Source: Candidatus Gastranaerophilales bacterium (lineage in GTDB: Bacteria > Cyanobacteriota > Vampirovibrionia > Gastranaerophilales > Gastranaerophilaceae). From it: a stretch of DNA of 64,000 bases. The position numbers and the translations under genes are program-made. The first letter of the stretch is position 1, and each line of letters starts with the position of its first letter. The stretch spans positions 1 to 64,000 of the forward strand of contig CANQMP010000008.1 of assembly GCA_947624975.1 (NCBI GenBank), in the 5' to 3' direction. Below are positions 1-8,504 of the stretch, one piece after another. The notes under the pieces were generated by a model, which was given only the letters and a program-made list of their open reading frames with translations, had not been told where the DNA came from and did not search any database.

Positions 1-13
1 GGGGGGGGGGGGG
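1..13. other. poly-G run at contig end
   Basis: Thirteen consecutive G residues open the window in an otherwise AT-rich sequence, and the following reading frame has no start codon. This looks like a sequencing or assembly artefact at a contig end (poly-G is a known two-colour Illumina error) and not genomic sequence. Confidence 0.7.
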
Positions 14-821
14 ATTCTCTTCTAGTAAGCGTTTTGAGGATATTATAGCCTTAAAACCCAGTCGTTTCGCGTTTACCCTTGCCGAAGTGTTGATAACTTT
101 AGCTGTCATCGGCGTTGTTGCCGCGATGACGATTCCGACACTTATTCAAAGTTATGAAGAAAAAGCGACAGTTACAAAAGTCAAAAAAATGTACAACACT
201 TTATTTAATGCCTATAGGCTGGCTATTTTAGATTACGGAACAGCTGGCGAGTGGGGCATAACCGGCAGAGATGAAGGCTCTCAAGATGAAGATGAAGAAA
301 CTTATAACGCAACTAACGCAATACTTGTTCGCGACAGACTCTTAAAAAATGTTAAAACCGTTAAAGTATGTGATAATGCCAAAGACCAAAAAGCTTGTGG
401 TATTGCAGATAAAATTTATAAAATAGATGGGAAAAATATAGATGAAAATATCTCCGGTTCAAAAGCTAAAACGGCATCAGCTTTACTTGCAGACGGTAGT
501 ACTGTTGTAATTATTGCAGATTATGATAATGAAGGTAATCGCGGTTTCGGGGAGCTCTCTCATGTTTATGCAAATATACATTATGATATAAACGGAATTA
601 AACCACCAAATACCTACGGAAAAGATATATTTATGTTTTATTTAACAGAAAACAGTATTATACCTTGTGGCACCACAAATGAAACAAAATTTACTTTTTC
701 TTCTGATTGTTTTAATGGTTATGGACATGCTTGTACTGCATGGGTAATCTACAACGAAAACTTGGATTATCTGCATTGCCCCGAAGAATTAGGCTGGAAC
801 GGCAAACACAAATGCGATTAA
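3..821 (+). CDS. type IV pilin-like protein, 5' truncated
   Basis: Prepilin-type N-terminal motif protein, a substrate class of the type IV pilus/type II secretion prepilin peptidase. Translated sequence around base 63 reads RFA|FTLAEVLITLA with the conserved Glu five residues after the predicted cleavage point, followed by one hydrophobic helix (VIGVVAAMTIP). The frame is open back through the poly-G run, so the true start lies off the contig; the GTG at 87 sits inside the motif and cannot be the start. The C-terminal part is variable, with several Cys (for example near ACGI, IPCG, SDCF and CTAW) that may form disulfides. It ends with a short Lys/Cys/Asp tail at a TAA, six bases before a hairpin repeat. 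Family call is firm; role of this paralogue is unknown. Confidence 0.85.
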   Translation, partial: GGGGFSSSKRFEDIIALKPSRFAFTLAEVLITLAVIGVVAAMTIPTLIQSYEEKATVTKVKKMYNTLFNAYRLAILDYGTAGEWGITGRDEGSQDEDEETYNATNAILVRDRLLKNVKTVKVCDNAKDQKACGIADKIYKIDGKNIDENISGSKAKTASALLADGSTVVIIADYDNEGNRGFGELSHVYANIHYDINGIKPPNTYGKDIFMFYLTENSIIPCGTTNETKFTFSSDCFNGYGHACTAWVIYNENLDYLHCPEELGWNGKHKCD

Positions 822-826
822 AGTAG

Positions 827-857
827 GATGGGTGAAACGATTTTCATTTCACCCATC
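827..857. repeat. hairpin repeat, 'GATGGGTG' type
   Basis: Perfect 11-bp inverted repeat (GATGGGTGAAA at 827-837, TTTCACCCATC at 847-857), six bases after the pilin-like stop. The same element, with slightly different arms, occurs at 14068-14098, 37632-37658 and 38520-38550. It could act as a transcription terminator or be a REP-like mobile palindrome. Confidence 0.75.
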
Positions 858-1600
858 AGTAATTTATTCTACTTTTCACCTTTTAAACCCACCCCATCCC
901 TCCCTTGAAAAGGCAGGGGGAAAACCGCACCCCACCCTAACCCTCCCCATTAGGGGAGGGAAAACTATCTGTCATTGTGAGCGAATGCCTCAGCCTATAA
1001 ATTTGCACGAAGTGCCGTTTAATTTAACCCCTCACCCGAATTTGTAAATTCGCTCTGCTCATTAACAAATTCTTCCCTCTCCCGCACGGGGCGAGGGGAA
1101 TTTTTATGCAAGGGATGAGGAAAAATCTCACGTTAACACCATATATTGCGTGCAGGCTCAGCCTGCCACTTTTTAAAAATTCGTTGGGGTAAAACCCCAA
1201 CTTACATTTTATTTCTAACCCCTCTAGCCCTCTCCCGCACGAAGGTCAATTCGACGGGGAGAGGGGACTAACCCACCCCTAGCCCCTCCCTTACAAAGGG
1301 AGGGGAAAACTGCACCCCATCTGTCCTTCGGACTATACCTCTCACAAAATGATACTTAATCGTTTTGCTCGGCAGAGTCCATCTGGGGAAGAAATGTTAA
1401 GACCCTTAAATATACATTTAGGGTAACAGAAAAGTTCCCTCCCCATTAGGGGAGGGAATTTATATTATTTCCGCACGAAGTGCCTTAACGAACCTCTCAC
1501 TTTTCACCCAAACATCCCGTGCAGACTCAGCCTGCCACTTTTTACCTGAAAATTTCGCGACTCAACATGACGCTTTTAAAAATTTCCGTTTGCAATTTTT
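858..1600. repeat. mosaic repeat island 1
   Basis: About 740 bases without a credible gene, GC-richer than the surroundings and made of short palindromic modules. They include CCCTCCCC/GGGGAGGG hairpins (about 943-960 and 1437-1456), GCACGAAGTGC palindromes (about 1003 and 1472), GCAGGCTCAGCCTGC at 1152-1166, GTTGGGGT/ACCCCAAC at 1183-1201, a GTCATTG.GAGCGAATGC stretch (about 970), and a 69-bp module at 1311-1379 that recurs at 34392-34460. The same modules recur, reshuffled and in both orientations, in the islands near 14.1, 34.0 and 47.3 kb. Short open frames here are chance translations of the repeats. Confidence 0.8.
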
Positions 1601-1645
1601 ATTTTTTATCGGATAATGATTATAAAATTGTGAAAGGGAAAGGTT

Positions 1646-2683
1646 ATGTTTAAAAAGATTTTTTTGTTATGTTTAGCGGTATTATTTATTATAGGAGTAC
1701 AAAATATGTCAGAATCCAAAGAGTTAAAGTTAGAAAAATCGTGGGATAAAACTTTTCCGCAAAGCGAAAATGTGGAACACAAAAAAGTTACTTTTCACAA
1801 CCGTTACGGAATTACGCTTGTTGCAGATATGTACACACCCAAAAATTACAATGGTAAATTGCCCGCTATTGCAATATCAGGGCCGTTCGGTGCGGTAAAA
1901 GAACAGTCATCAGGGCTTTATGCACAAGAATTGGCTCAAAGAGGGTTTTTAACTATCGCATTTGACCCGTCATATACGGGAGAATCAGGCGGAGAACCCC
2001 GTTACATGGCATCTCCCGACATAAATACGGAAGATTTTATGGCTGCAGTCGACTTTTTATCCGTTCAAGATAACGTTGACCCCGAAAAAATCGGTATTTT
2101 AGGTATTTGCGGCTGGGGCGGATTAGCTGTTAATGCAGCCGCACTTGACACTAGAGTTAAAGCAACCGTTGCATCGACAATGTACGATATGTCAAGGGTT
2201 AACGCTTACGGATACTTTGACAAAACCGACGAAAACGCTCGCTATGAAATGAAAAAATCGCTTAATGCACAAAGAATTGCGGACTACAAATCAGGCACGT
2301 ACAAAAGAGGCGGCGGAGTTGTCGACCCGCTTCCCGAGGATGCTCCGTTCTTCGTAAAAGATTATTACGATTACTACAAAACCAAAAGAGGCTATCACAA
2401 ACGCTCGCTTAACTCAAATGACGGATGGAACGTTACGGGAACAATGTCTTTTATAAACCAGCCGATTTTACAATTCGCGGGAGAAATTAAAAGCCCCGTT
2501 TTGTTAATCCATGGTGAAAAAGCCCACAGCAGATACTTCTCGGAAGATACTTTCAAAAAGCTGAAAGGCGATAATAAAGAATTGATGATTATTCCAAACG
2601 CAGTTCACACCGATTTATACGACAAAAAAGACGTAATCCCGTTTGATAAAATCGAAAAATTCTTTAAAGAAAATCTGAAATAA
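1646..2683 (+). CDS. secreted alpha/beta hydrolase, Cys-nucleophile type
   Basis: 345 residues. The first about 20 residues form a hydrophobic signal or anchor segment (MFKKIFLLCLAVLFIIGV), so the enzyme probably acts in the periplasm. Alpha/beta hydrolase features: a strand-turn region with AFDPSYTGESGG (oxyanion side), the nucleophile elbow LGICGWGG with Cys155 where most relatives have Ser, a late LLIHGEKAH strand, and a final NAVHTDLYD supplying the likely catalytic His. Dienelactone hydrolase also uses Cys at this place. The Gly two residues after the Cys is replaced by Trp. Start ATG follows AAAGG; a plausible promoter TTGCAA-16-GATAAT lies at 1590-1617. Transcribed alone, ending at a strong hairpin. 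Substrate not predictable. Confidence 0.82.
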   Translation: MFKKIFLLCLAVLFIIGVQNMSESKELKLEKSWDKTFPQSENVEHKKVTFHNRYGITLVADMYTPKNYNGKLPAIAISGPFGAVKEQSSGLYAQELAQRGFLTIAFDPSYTGESGGEPRYMASPDINTEDFMAAVDFLSVQDNVDPEKIGILGICGWGGLAVNAAALDTRVKATVASTMYDMSRVNAYGYFDKTDENARYEMKKSLNAQRIADYKSGTYKRGGGVVDPLPEDAPFFVKDYYDYYKTKRGYHKRSLNSNDGWNVTGTMSFINQPILQFAGEIKSPVLLIHGEKAHSRYFSEDTFKKLKGDNKELMIIPNAVHTDLYDKKDVIPFDKIEKFFKENLK

Positions 2684-2693
2684 TCAACAAAAA

Positions 2694-2722
2694 ACAGCAC
2701 TTCTTCAAGTGCTGTTTTTTTT
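2694..2722 (+). terminator. rho-independent terminator between convergent genes
   Basis: ACAGCACTT (2694-2702), loop CTTC, AAGTGCTGT (2707-2715), then a T-run to 2722. An A-run precedes the stem, so it can also terminate gyrA transcription coming from the other side. Confidence 0.85.
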
Positions 2723-2735
2723 ATATCGTCTGAAT

Positions 2736-5297
2736 TTATTCTTCTGATTTATCATCCAAAAGGCTCGTTTGGGAAGCTTTTGAAATTCCATCGGCATTTT
2801 CCATTTGCTGAACGTCCTTTTTTACCTGTTCATCTTCATCAGGGTTAACTATCTTGTTAACCGAAACTACAGTATCGTTATCGACAAGATTTTGAGCCCT
2901 TACACCCGTTGCGGGACGTCCCTGACGGGAAATCGAACCGGCATTAAGTCTTGTTACAACACCGTTTGCCGTAACCATCATTATATCGTCCGAATCCTGA
3001 ACTATTGTTAATGCAACAAGTCTTGATGAACTCGTTTTGAATTTTGTCGCTATAAGTCCGATACCGCCTCTGTTTTGGCTTCTGAATTCGGATAATTTCG
3101 TGCGTTTGCCGAAACCGTCAGATGTTACGACAAGCAAATCAGCGTCATAATCTCGAGGAACAATGTCGCAGCCGACAATTTCATCGCCCGTTCTTAATTT
3201 CATCGACGTTACACCCCTTGCACTTCTGCCCAGAGGTCTTAAATCCTGTATCGGGAAACGAATTGCCATACCGCAAGATGTTCCGATTATGATTTCATCA
3301 CGTGCAGTCGCAAGTTTTACCCAGCAAAGTTCGTCGCCTTCCTCAAGTCCGATAGCAATTATTCCGCTTTTTCTTATGTTAGTAAAGTTATCAAGCTCAA
3401 TACGTTTAATATATCCTTTTTTCGTAAGCATGATAAGATTTAATTCGTGAGAAAAACTGCTGACCGGAACTACCGCCGTAATTCTTTCATCCTGCTCTAT
3501 CGGAAGAACGTTGATAATTGGCAAGCCTTTCGCCTGACGACCGCCTTCGGGGAAGTCATAAACGTTAAGGCTGTAAACCGTGCCTTTTGACGAGAAGAAC
3601 AGAACTTTATCGTGCATCATTGCTGTGAAGAAGTGCTGAATATCATCATCCTCTTTGGTTTTAATTCCTGATTTACCTCGGGTTGCACGGTTTTGACGTT
3701 CAAACGTGTCAAGTGAAATACGTTTCAAATATCCCTGATGAGTGATAAACACAGCCATCGGTGTGTTGGGGGTTAAATCCTCTATAGTTACTTCACCCTG
3801 CTCGGGCAAAATCTGCGTTTTTCTGTCATCACCGTATTTTTCTTTATCCTCAAGCAATTCTTTTTTGATAATATCAAGAATTTTTTGACGGCTTGCAAGA
3901 ATTTCTTCGTATTCGGCAATTTTCTTAACCAATTCGTCGTATTCTGCCTTGACTTTATCCTGTTCCAAGCCTGTTAATCTTCTTAATTGCATTTCAAGGA
4001 TCGCATTTGCCTGATCGGTGTCAAGTCCGAATCTGCTCATCAAGCCTTCTCTTGCCTCATCGGTTGTTTTTGACTTTTTGATAAGTTCAATAACTTCATC
4101 AATAGAACCCAATGCAATAATCAAACCTGCCAAAATATGAGCTCTGATTTTTGCTTTTTTGAGGAAGAAAATAGTTCTTCTTGTAACGATTTCAACTCTG
4201 TGTTCAACAAATTCCGACAAAACTTCGTATAAGTTGAGAAGTCTTGGCTGTTTTCCGCACAGTGCAAGCATGTTAACACCAAATGTTGTTGCAAGTTGAG
4301 TAAATTTAAACAAATTATTTTTAACAACATCGGGTTTCGCATCACGTTTAAGCTCAATAACAATTCTCATACCGTCACGGTCTGATTCATCACGAATATC
4401 TGAGATGCCCGTAATTCTTTGGTCTTTAACGAGTTCGGCAATTTTTTCGATAAGCAGTGCCTTGTTAACCTGATACGGAATTTCCGTAACCACTATCGCC
4501 GTTCTGCCTTGACGACCCGCACCGCCTGCGATTTCTTCAAAATTCGCAACCGCCTGCATTTTTATCGAGCCTCTGCCCGTTTCGTAAGCCTGTTTGATAT
4601 CGTTCAAGCCGATAATCGTTGCCGCAGTCGGGAAATCAGGGCCTTTAATGTATTCCATAAGCTCTGATACCGTAATATTCGGATTATCAATTAAAGCTAT
4701 TGTTCCGTCAACGATTTCACCCAAATTGTGAGGCGGAATATTTGTCGCCATACCGACTGCGATACCCGATACACCGTTTAACAAAAGCATCGGAAGTCTT
4801 ACGGGCAGCACAGACGGTTCTTGCAATGAACCGTCAAAGTTAGGTTCAAATTCAACCGTTTCACAGTCTATATCGGCAAGCATGGACTGCGTAATTTTGT
4901 GCATTCTTGCTTCCGTATAACGCATAGCGGCAGCCCCGTCACCGTCAACGGAACCGAAATTTCCATGCCCGTCCACAACCAGATAACGTGTGTTAAAGTC
5001 TTGAGCAAGTCTGACTAACGCTTCATAAACCGAACTGTCACCGTGCGGGTGATATTTACCGAGAACTTCGCCGACAATACGGGCACATTTCCTGAACGGT
5101 TTGTCAGGAGTCATTCCAAGCTCGTTCATAGCGTATAAAATACGTCTGTGAACAGGTTTTAACCCGTCACGAACGTCAGGCAACGCACGACCTACAATTA
5201 CACTCATCGCATAATCAATATATGAACGTTTCATTTCTTCTCTTATATTGACGGGAACTATCTTTCCGTCTGCGAACATATTTTGTTGATTACTCAT
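2736..5297 (-). CDS. gyrA: DNA gyrase subunit A
   Basis: 853 residues. GyrA is the breakage-reunion subunit of the type IIA topoisomerase that introduces negative supercoils. The N-terminal domain has the hallmark DYAMSVIVGRALPDVRDG, and the catalytic Tyr127 in AAMRYTEARM. The quinolone-determining stretch HPHGDSSVYEAL (residues 83-94) carries Ser88 and Glu92 at the E. coli Ser83/Asp87 positions. The C-terminal half (about 500-820) shows the repeated blades of the beta-pinwheel; the GyrA-box position reads QNRGGIG, a slightly diverged QRRGGKG. An acidic/Lys-rich tail of about 35 residues ends the protein. The start has SD GAGGGG. gyrB is not in the window. Confidence 0.97.
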   Translation of the reverse strand: MSNQQNMFADGKIVPVNIREEMKRSYIDYAMSVIVGRALPDVRDGLKPVHRRILYAMNELGMTPDKPFRKCARIVGEVLGKYHPHGDSSVYEALVRLAQDFNTRYLVVDGHGNFGSVDGDGAAAMRYTEARMHKITQSMLADIDCETVEFEPNFDGSLQEPSVLPVRLPMLLLNGVSGIAVGMATNIPPHNLGEIVDGTIALIDNPNITVSELMEYIKGPDFPTAATIIGLNDIKQAYETGRGSIKMQAVANFEEIAGGAGRQGRTAIVVTEIPYQVNKALLIEKIAELVKDQRITGISDIRDESDRDGMRIVIELKRDAKPDVVKNNLFKFTQLATTFGVNMLALCGKQPRLLNLYEVLSEFVEHRVEIVTRRTIFFLKKAKIRAHILAGLIIALGSIDEVIELIKKSKTTDEAREGLMSRFGLDTDQANAILEMQLRRLTGLEQDKVKAEYDELVKKIAEYEEILASRQKILDIIKKELLEDKEKYGDDRKTQILPEQGEVTIEDLTPNTPMAVFITHQGYLKRISLDTFERQNRATRGKSGIKTKEDDDIQHFFTAMMHDKVLFFSSKGTVYSLNVYDFPEGGRQAKGLPIINVLPIEQDERITAVVPVSSFSHELNLIMLTKKGYIKRIELDNFTNIRKSGIIAIGLEEGDELCWVKLATARDEIIIGTSCGMAIRFPIQDLRPLGRSARGVTSMKLRTGDEIVGCDIVPRDYDADLLVVTSDGFGKRTKLSEFRSQNRGGIGLIATKFKTSSSRLVALTIVQDSDDIMMVTANGVVTRLNAGSISRQGRPATGVRAQNLVDNDTVVSVNKIVNPDEDEQVKKDVQQMENADGISKASQTSLLDDKSEE

Positions 5298-5352
5298 TAT
5301 TTTTCCCCTCTTTGCCCTTCTATAGGCTTAAAGTCTGCCATTTACCAATACT

Positions 5353-5361
5353 ATTATAACA
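5353..5361 (-). promoter_or_regulatory. extended -10 element of gyrA
   Basis: On the minus strand TGTTATAAT, a perfect -10 with a TGn extension, about 49 bases upstream of the gyrA start after allowing for the start point. No good -35 is seen at 17 bp, which fits an extended -10 promoter. Confidence 0.55.
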
Positions 5362-5395
5362 CAAACAAGTGTTTTATGCTAATTTTAAACTAATC

Positions 5396-5423
5396 TTTAC
5401 AAAAAATCAGATTAAGTTACAAT
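5396..5423 (+). promoter_or_regulatory. aroK promoter, predicted leaderless start
   Basis: TTTACA (5396-5401), 16-bp spacer, TACAAT (5418-5423). The -10 ends six bases before the aroK ATG, so the expected transcription start is the A of the ATG itself; there is no Shine-Dalgarno. Confidence 0.6.
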
Positions 5424-5429
5424 AATCTT

Positions 5430-5933
5430 ATGAAGAAAAAAATTATTTTAATCGGCATGATGGGATGCGGAAAGACGGCTACAGGTAAAGCTTTTGCGGA
5501 AAAAGGCTGCCGTTTTGCAGATATTGACGAAGAAATTGAAAAAAGTACGCAAAAAAAAATATCGGAAATCTTTCTCCGTCAGGGCGAACCGCTTTTCAGA
5601 CACATCGAATCGGAAAAAATTAAACAATTATGCACCAATGAAAACATTGATGTGATAAGCACAGGCGGCGGGGCTTTTGAAGATGAGAATAACCGAAACG
5701 TGATGTTTCAAAACGGGCATGTTATCTATCTGAAAACCACTCCGCAAGAGATTTACAACAGGATTAAAAACGAAACACACAGACCGCTTTTGAGAAAAGA
5801 TTTTTCGGTGGAAAAAATCGCTTCACTTTTAGAAAAAAGAGAAAAAAATTACAAAAAAGCGGATATAATAATTGACACAACGGGAAAAACGCCATATAAT
5901 GTCATGGAAGAAATTATCGGAGCTTTAAAATGA
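5430..5933 (+). CDS. aroK: shikimate kinase
   Basis: 167 residues, usual length. Phosphorylates shikimate with ATP, fifth step of the chorismate pathway, in the cytoplasm. Walker A GMMGCGKTATGKA at residues 9-21, shikimate-binding D(I)DEEIE near residue 33, and the GGGAF loop near residue 80. It overlaps the aroB start by four bases (ATGA), so the two are co-transcribed. The ATG is preceded by a -10-like TACAAT exactly six bases upstream and by no ribosome binding site. Confidence 0.95.
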   Translation: MKKKIILIGMMGCGKTATGKAFAEKGCRFADIDEEIEKSTQKKISEIFLRQGEPLFRHIESEKIKQLCTNENIDVISTGGGAFEDENNRNVMFQNGHVIYLKTTPQEIYNRIKNETHRPLLRKDFSVEKIASLLEKREKNYKKADIIIDTTGKTPYNVMEEIIGALK

Positions 5934-6973
5934 GTGAAATTGGGGTAAAATTACCGTCAGGCAGTTATTCAATTCATATAAAAAACGAAACCGTTTCGGA
6001 AACTTTTGAAAAAATAAAATCCTTTACGGACGGCAGAAATTACCTTGCCGTGATATCGGAAAAGGTTTTTAGACTTTACGGAAAATCACTCACATTTAAC
6101 AAAAATCATATTTTCATACTTAAAGACGGCGAAAAGGAAAAGAATTTTTCCAATTATCAAAAAATATTAAACAAAGCTCTGAAACTCAAATTAACCCGCA
6201 ACAGCGTAATAATAGCCGTTGGCGGAGGCGTAACGGGTGATTTGGCGGGATTTTGTGCATCAACTTATATGAGAGGAATTGATTTTGTGCAAGTTCCGAC
6301 GACTCTGCTTTCCTGCGTTGACAGCTCCGTCGGGGGGAAAACGGCGATTAACACCAAATACGGCAAAAACTTAATCGGAACATTTTATCAGCCGAAAGTT
6401 GTTTTTATTAATCCGGTTTTCCTCAAAACGCTTGATGAAAGGCAATTCAAATCAGGTTTGGGCGAAGTCGTCAAATACGCATTTATTGAAAAAAGCTGTC
6501 TGTGCGAAGAAGATTTTCACCTTATAAATCTTTTATCCGAAAAAACAACAGAAATTATTGCTCGAGATGAAAAAATTCTCTCAAAAATTATTGAAATTTG
6601 TTTAAAATTAAAAGTTTCGGTAGTTGAAAAAGACGAAAAAGAAAGTGATTTGAGAAGAATTTTGAATTTTGGTCACACTTACGGGCATGCCGTTGAAAAA
6701 ATAACGAATTACAAAAAATACACCCACGGCGAAGCGGTTATCGCAGGTATGAAATTCGCATTTGAACTTGCTCAAAACAAAAATCTTATTGATAAAAATT
6801 ACAAATTTTTTGCACTCGATGTAATAAAAAAATTCGGATTTCTTCAAATCCCGAACTTTGATATCGAAAAAATTAACAAAATTATGGAAACTGACAAAAA
6901 ATCAAACGGCAAAAACGTCATTTTTATTCTGCCGACGGATTATTCATCGGTCGATGCTTTCGATTATGAGTAA
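5930..6973 (+). CDS. aroB: 3-dehydroquinate synthase
   Basis: 347 residues. Converts DAHP to 3-dehydroquinate, second step of the shikimate pathway, NAD and divalent-metal dependent. Diagnostic motifs: GGGVTGDLAGF, the DFVQVPTTLLSCVDSSVGGK stretch (positions about 122-141), GLGEVVKYA, NFGHTYGHAVE (metal His) and THGEAVIAGM (metal His). Second gene of an aroK-aroB pair with translational coupling. Ends three bases before a convergent small gene. Confidence 0.96.
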   Translation: MSEIGVKLPSGSYSIHIKNETVSETFEKIKSFTDGRNYLAVISEKVFRLYGKSLTFNKNHIFILKDGEKEKNFSNYQKILNKALKLKLTRNSVIIAVGGGVTGDLAGFCASTYMRGIDFVQVPTTLLSCVDSSVGGKTAINTKYGKNLIGTFYQPKVVFINPVFLKTLDERQFKSGLGEVVKYAFIEKSCLCEEDFHLINLLSEKTTEIIARDEKILSKIIEICLKLKVSVVEKDEKESDLRRILNFGHTYGHAVEKITNYKKYTHGEAVIAGMKFAFELAQNKNLIDKNYKFFALDVIKKFGFLQIPNFDIEKINKIMETDKKSNGKNVIFILPTDYSSVDAFDYE

Positions 6974-6975
6974 AT

Positions 6976-7299
6976 TTAAGGTTTTTTCCCGAATAATTTG
7001 TTAACGCATTTTTTGAAAAATTTACCGACAGCTTTGAGTTTACATACTCCGTATATCAACAAAGAGGTCGAAACTACTGCAAAAAGAGCCTTTTTCCACA
7101 TCGGAGTGTGTACGAAATTAGTTTCGTCAGGCTTTTTAAATTCATCCCGTTCGGGTTGTTTAATCGGCTGCGGAACATCACCTCCAAACGGCGACGGATT
7201 ACCGTAACGGGGAGGAGTTCCCATCACAAACGACGGTGCATCAAAATCCAATACGCCGTTTTGTGCCAATAAATCTAAATTGTACGCCCAATTTGACAT
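6976..7299 (-). CDS. small membrane-anchored protein, unknown
   Basis: 107 residues from the ATG at 7299, which has AGGTG five bases upstream; a GTG two codons earlier overlaps that SD and is less likely. The N-terminal 70 residues are polar, rich in Pro, Asn and Gly. One hydrophobic helix follows (WKKALFAVVSTSLLIYGVCKL), and then a Lys-rich tail ending KKCVNKLFGKKP. This suggests a tail-anchored inner-membrane protein. I do not recognise the family. Confidence 0.65.
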   Translation of the reverse strand: MSNWAYNLDLLAQNGVLDFDAPSFVMGTPPRYGNPSPFGGDVPQPIKQPERDEFKKPDETNFVHTPMWKKALFAVVSTSLLIYGVCKLKAVGKFFKKCVNKLFGKKP

Positions 7300-7375
7300 A
7301 ATCACCTACGTATATATAAAGTTTTTTCAGGCAAAAAAATTGATAAAAAACAGTTTAATGTTAATTTTTTGTAAT

Positions 7376-7405
7376 AAAAAAGTCCTCATTTTGAGGACTT
7401 TTTTT
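7376..7405 (-). terminator. terminator of dnaG-rpoD
   Basis: AGTCCTC (7381-7387), loop ATTTT, GAGGACT (7393-7399), flanked by A5 and T7 runs. Reading on the minus strand it lies five bases after the rpoD stop and is followed by U residues. Confidence 0.85.
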
Positions 7406-7409
7406 GAAA

Positions 7410-8504
7410 TTATACTTCAACGTATTCTCTGAGTCGTTTACTTCTGTTTGGGTGGCGAAGTTTTCTCAGAGCTTTAGCTTCAATTTGTCTGATGCGTTCT
7501 CTTGTAACTCCGAAAAGTTGTCCGACTTCTTCAAGAGTTCTCTGGCGTCCGTCATCCATACCGAAACGAAGTCTTAAAACATCACGTTCACGGGGTGAGA
7601 GCGTGCATAAAACTTCCGCTAAATCCTCTCTGAGAAGTTCTGAAGCTACGGTTTTAATCGGTGCATCCGCTTCTTTGTCCTCGATAAAGTCCCCGAGGCG
7701 TGAATCTTCTTCTTTTCCTATCGGGGTTTCAAGAGAAAGCGGTTCTTGAGCGATTTTGATTATTTCACGAAGTTTCGGAATGGAAACATTCATTTCAATA
7801 GCGAGTTCATCTTCGGTCGGTTTTCTTGAAAGCTCTTGTGCCAAACGTCGTGTAACTTTTTTGAGCTTGTTTATCGTTTCAACCATGTGAACCGGAATTC
7901 TTATTGTTCTTGCCTGATCGGCAATAGCTCTTGTAATCGCCTGTCTAATCCACCATGTTGCATAAGTTGAGAACTTAAATCCTCTTTCATGGTCGAATTT
8001 TTCAGCCGCACGGATAAGACCCAAATTGCCTTCCTGTATCAAGTCCAAAAACAGCATTCCGCGTCCGACGTATTTTTTTGCGATACTTACAACCAAACGC
8101 AAATTTGCCTGAACAAGTTTTCTTTTTGCGATAGCTCCGGGAGTACCGCCTTCCAAAATTTTTCTTGCCAGTTCAATTTCTTCTTTTGCGGACAACAGTT
8201 TTATTCTGCCGATTTCTCTTAAATACAATCTGACGGGATCATCTACCGCAATGCCTTTGGGAGCTTCCAAATCCACATCTTCTTCAGGACCGCCTGTCAT
8301 GTAAATATCTTCAATACTGAGTTTTGATTCCATTTTTTCGGTAACAATATCCTCAATATTGTCGGTACTTATGTCCATGTTTATGTAATTTACGCTGTCA
8401 TCATCCTCTGAAAGACCGTTTTCACCATCAAGTTCAGGTATATCTAAACTGTCATCATCCATGATACTTACGATTGAGGATCCGGTTTGTCTTTTCTTAC
8501 TCAT
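7410..8504 (-). CDS. rpoD: RNA polymerase primary sigma factor
   Basis: 364 residues; sigma-70 family, group 1-like. Region 1.2 [21 protein letters not shown] (about 88-108), region 2 with [37 protein letters not shown] and the -10-melting [16 protein letters not shown], region 3 with IRIPVHMVE, and region 4.2 helix-turn-helix [23 protein letters not shown]. The start ATG directly follows the dnaG stop (TAAATG) with GGAG upstream, so the two are one operon. The acidic N-terminal about 85 residues stand for a short region 1.1. A second sigma-70 gene is at 31775. Confidence 0.95.
   Translation of the reverse strand: MSKKRQTGSSIVSIMDDDSLDIPELDGENGLSEDDDSVNYINMDISTDNIEDIVTEKMESKLSIEDIYMTGGPEEDVDLEAPKGIAVDDPVRLYLREIGRIKLLSAKEEIELARKILEGGTPGAIAKRKLVQANLRLVVSIAKKYVGRGMLFLDLIQEGNLGLIRAAEKFDHERGFKFSTYATWWIRQAITRAIADQARTIRIPVHMVETINKLKKVTRRLAQELSRKPTEDELAIEMNVSIPKLREIIKIAQEPLSLETPIGKEEDSRLGDFIEDKEADAPIKTVASELLREDLAEVLCTLSPRERDVLRLRFGMDDGRQRTLEEVGQLFGVTRERIRQIEAKALRKLRHPNRSKRLREYVEV

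Noticed and set aside
832-1047. 71-residue open frame in repeat island 1
   Set aside because: Pro/His/Leu-rich translation of palindromic repeats, no ribosome site, starts inside the hairpin at 827-857.
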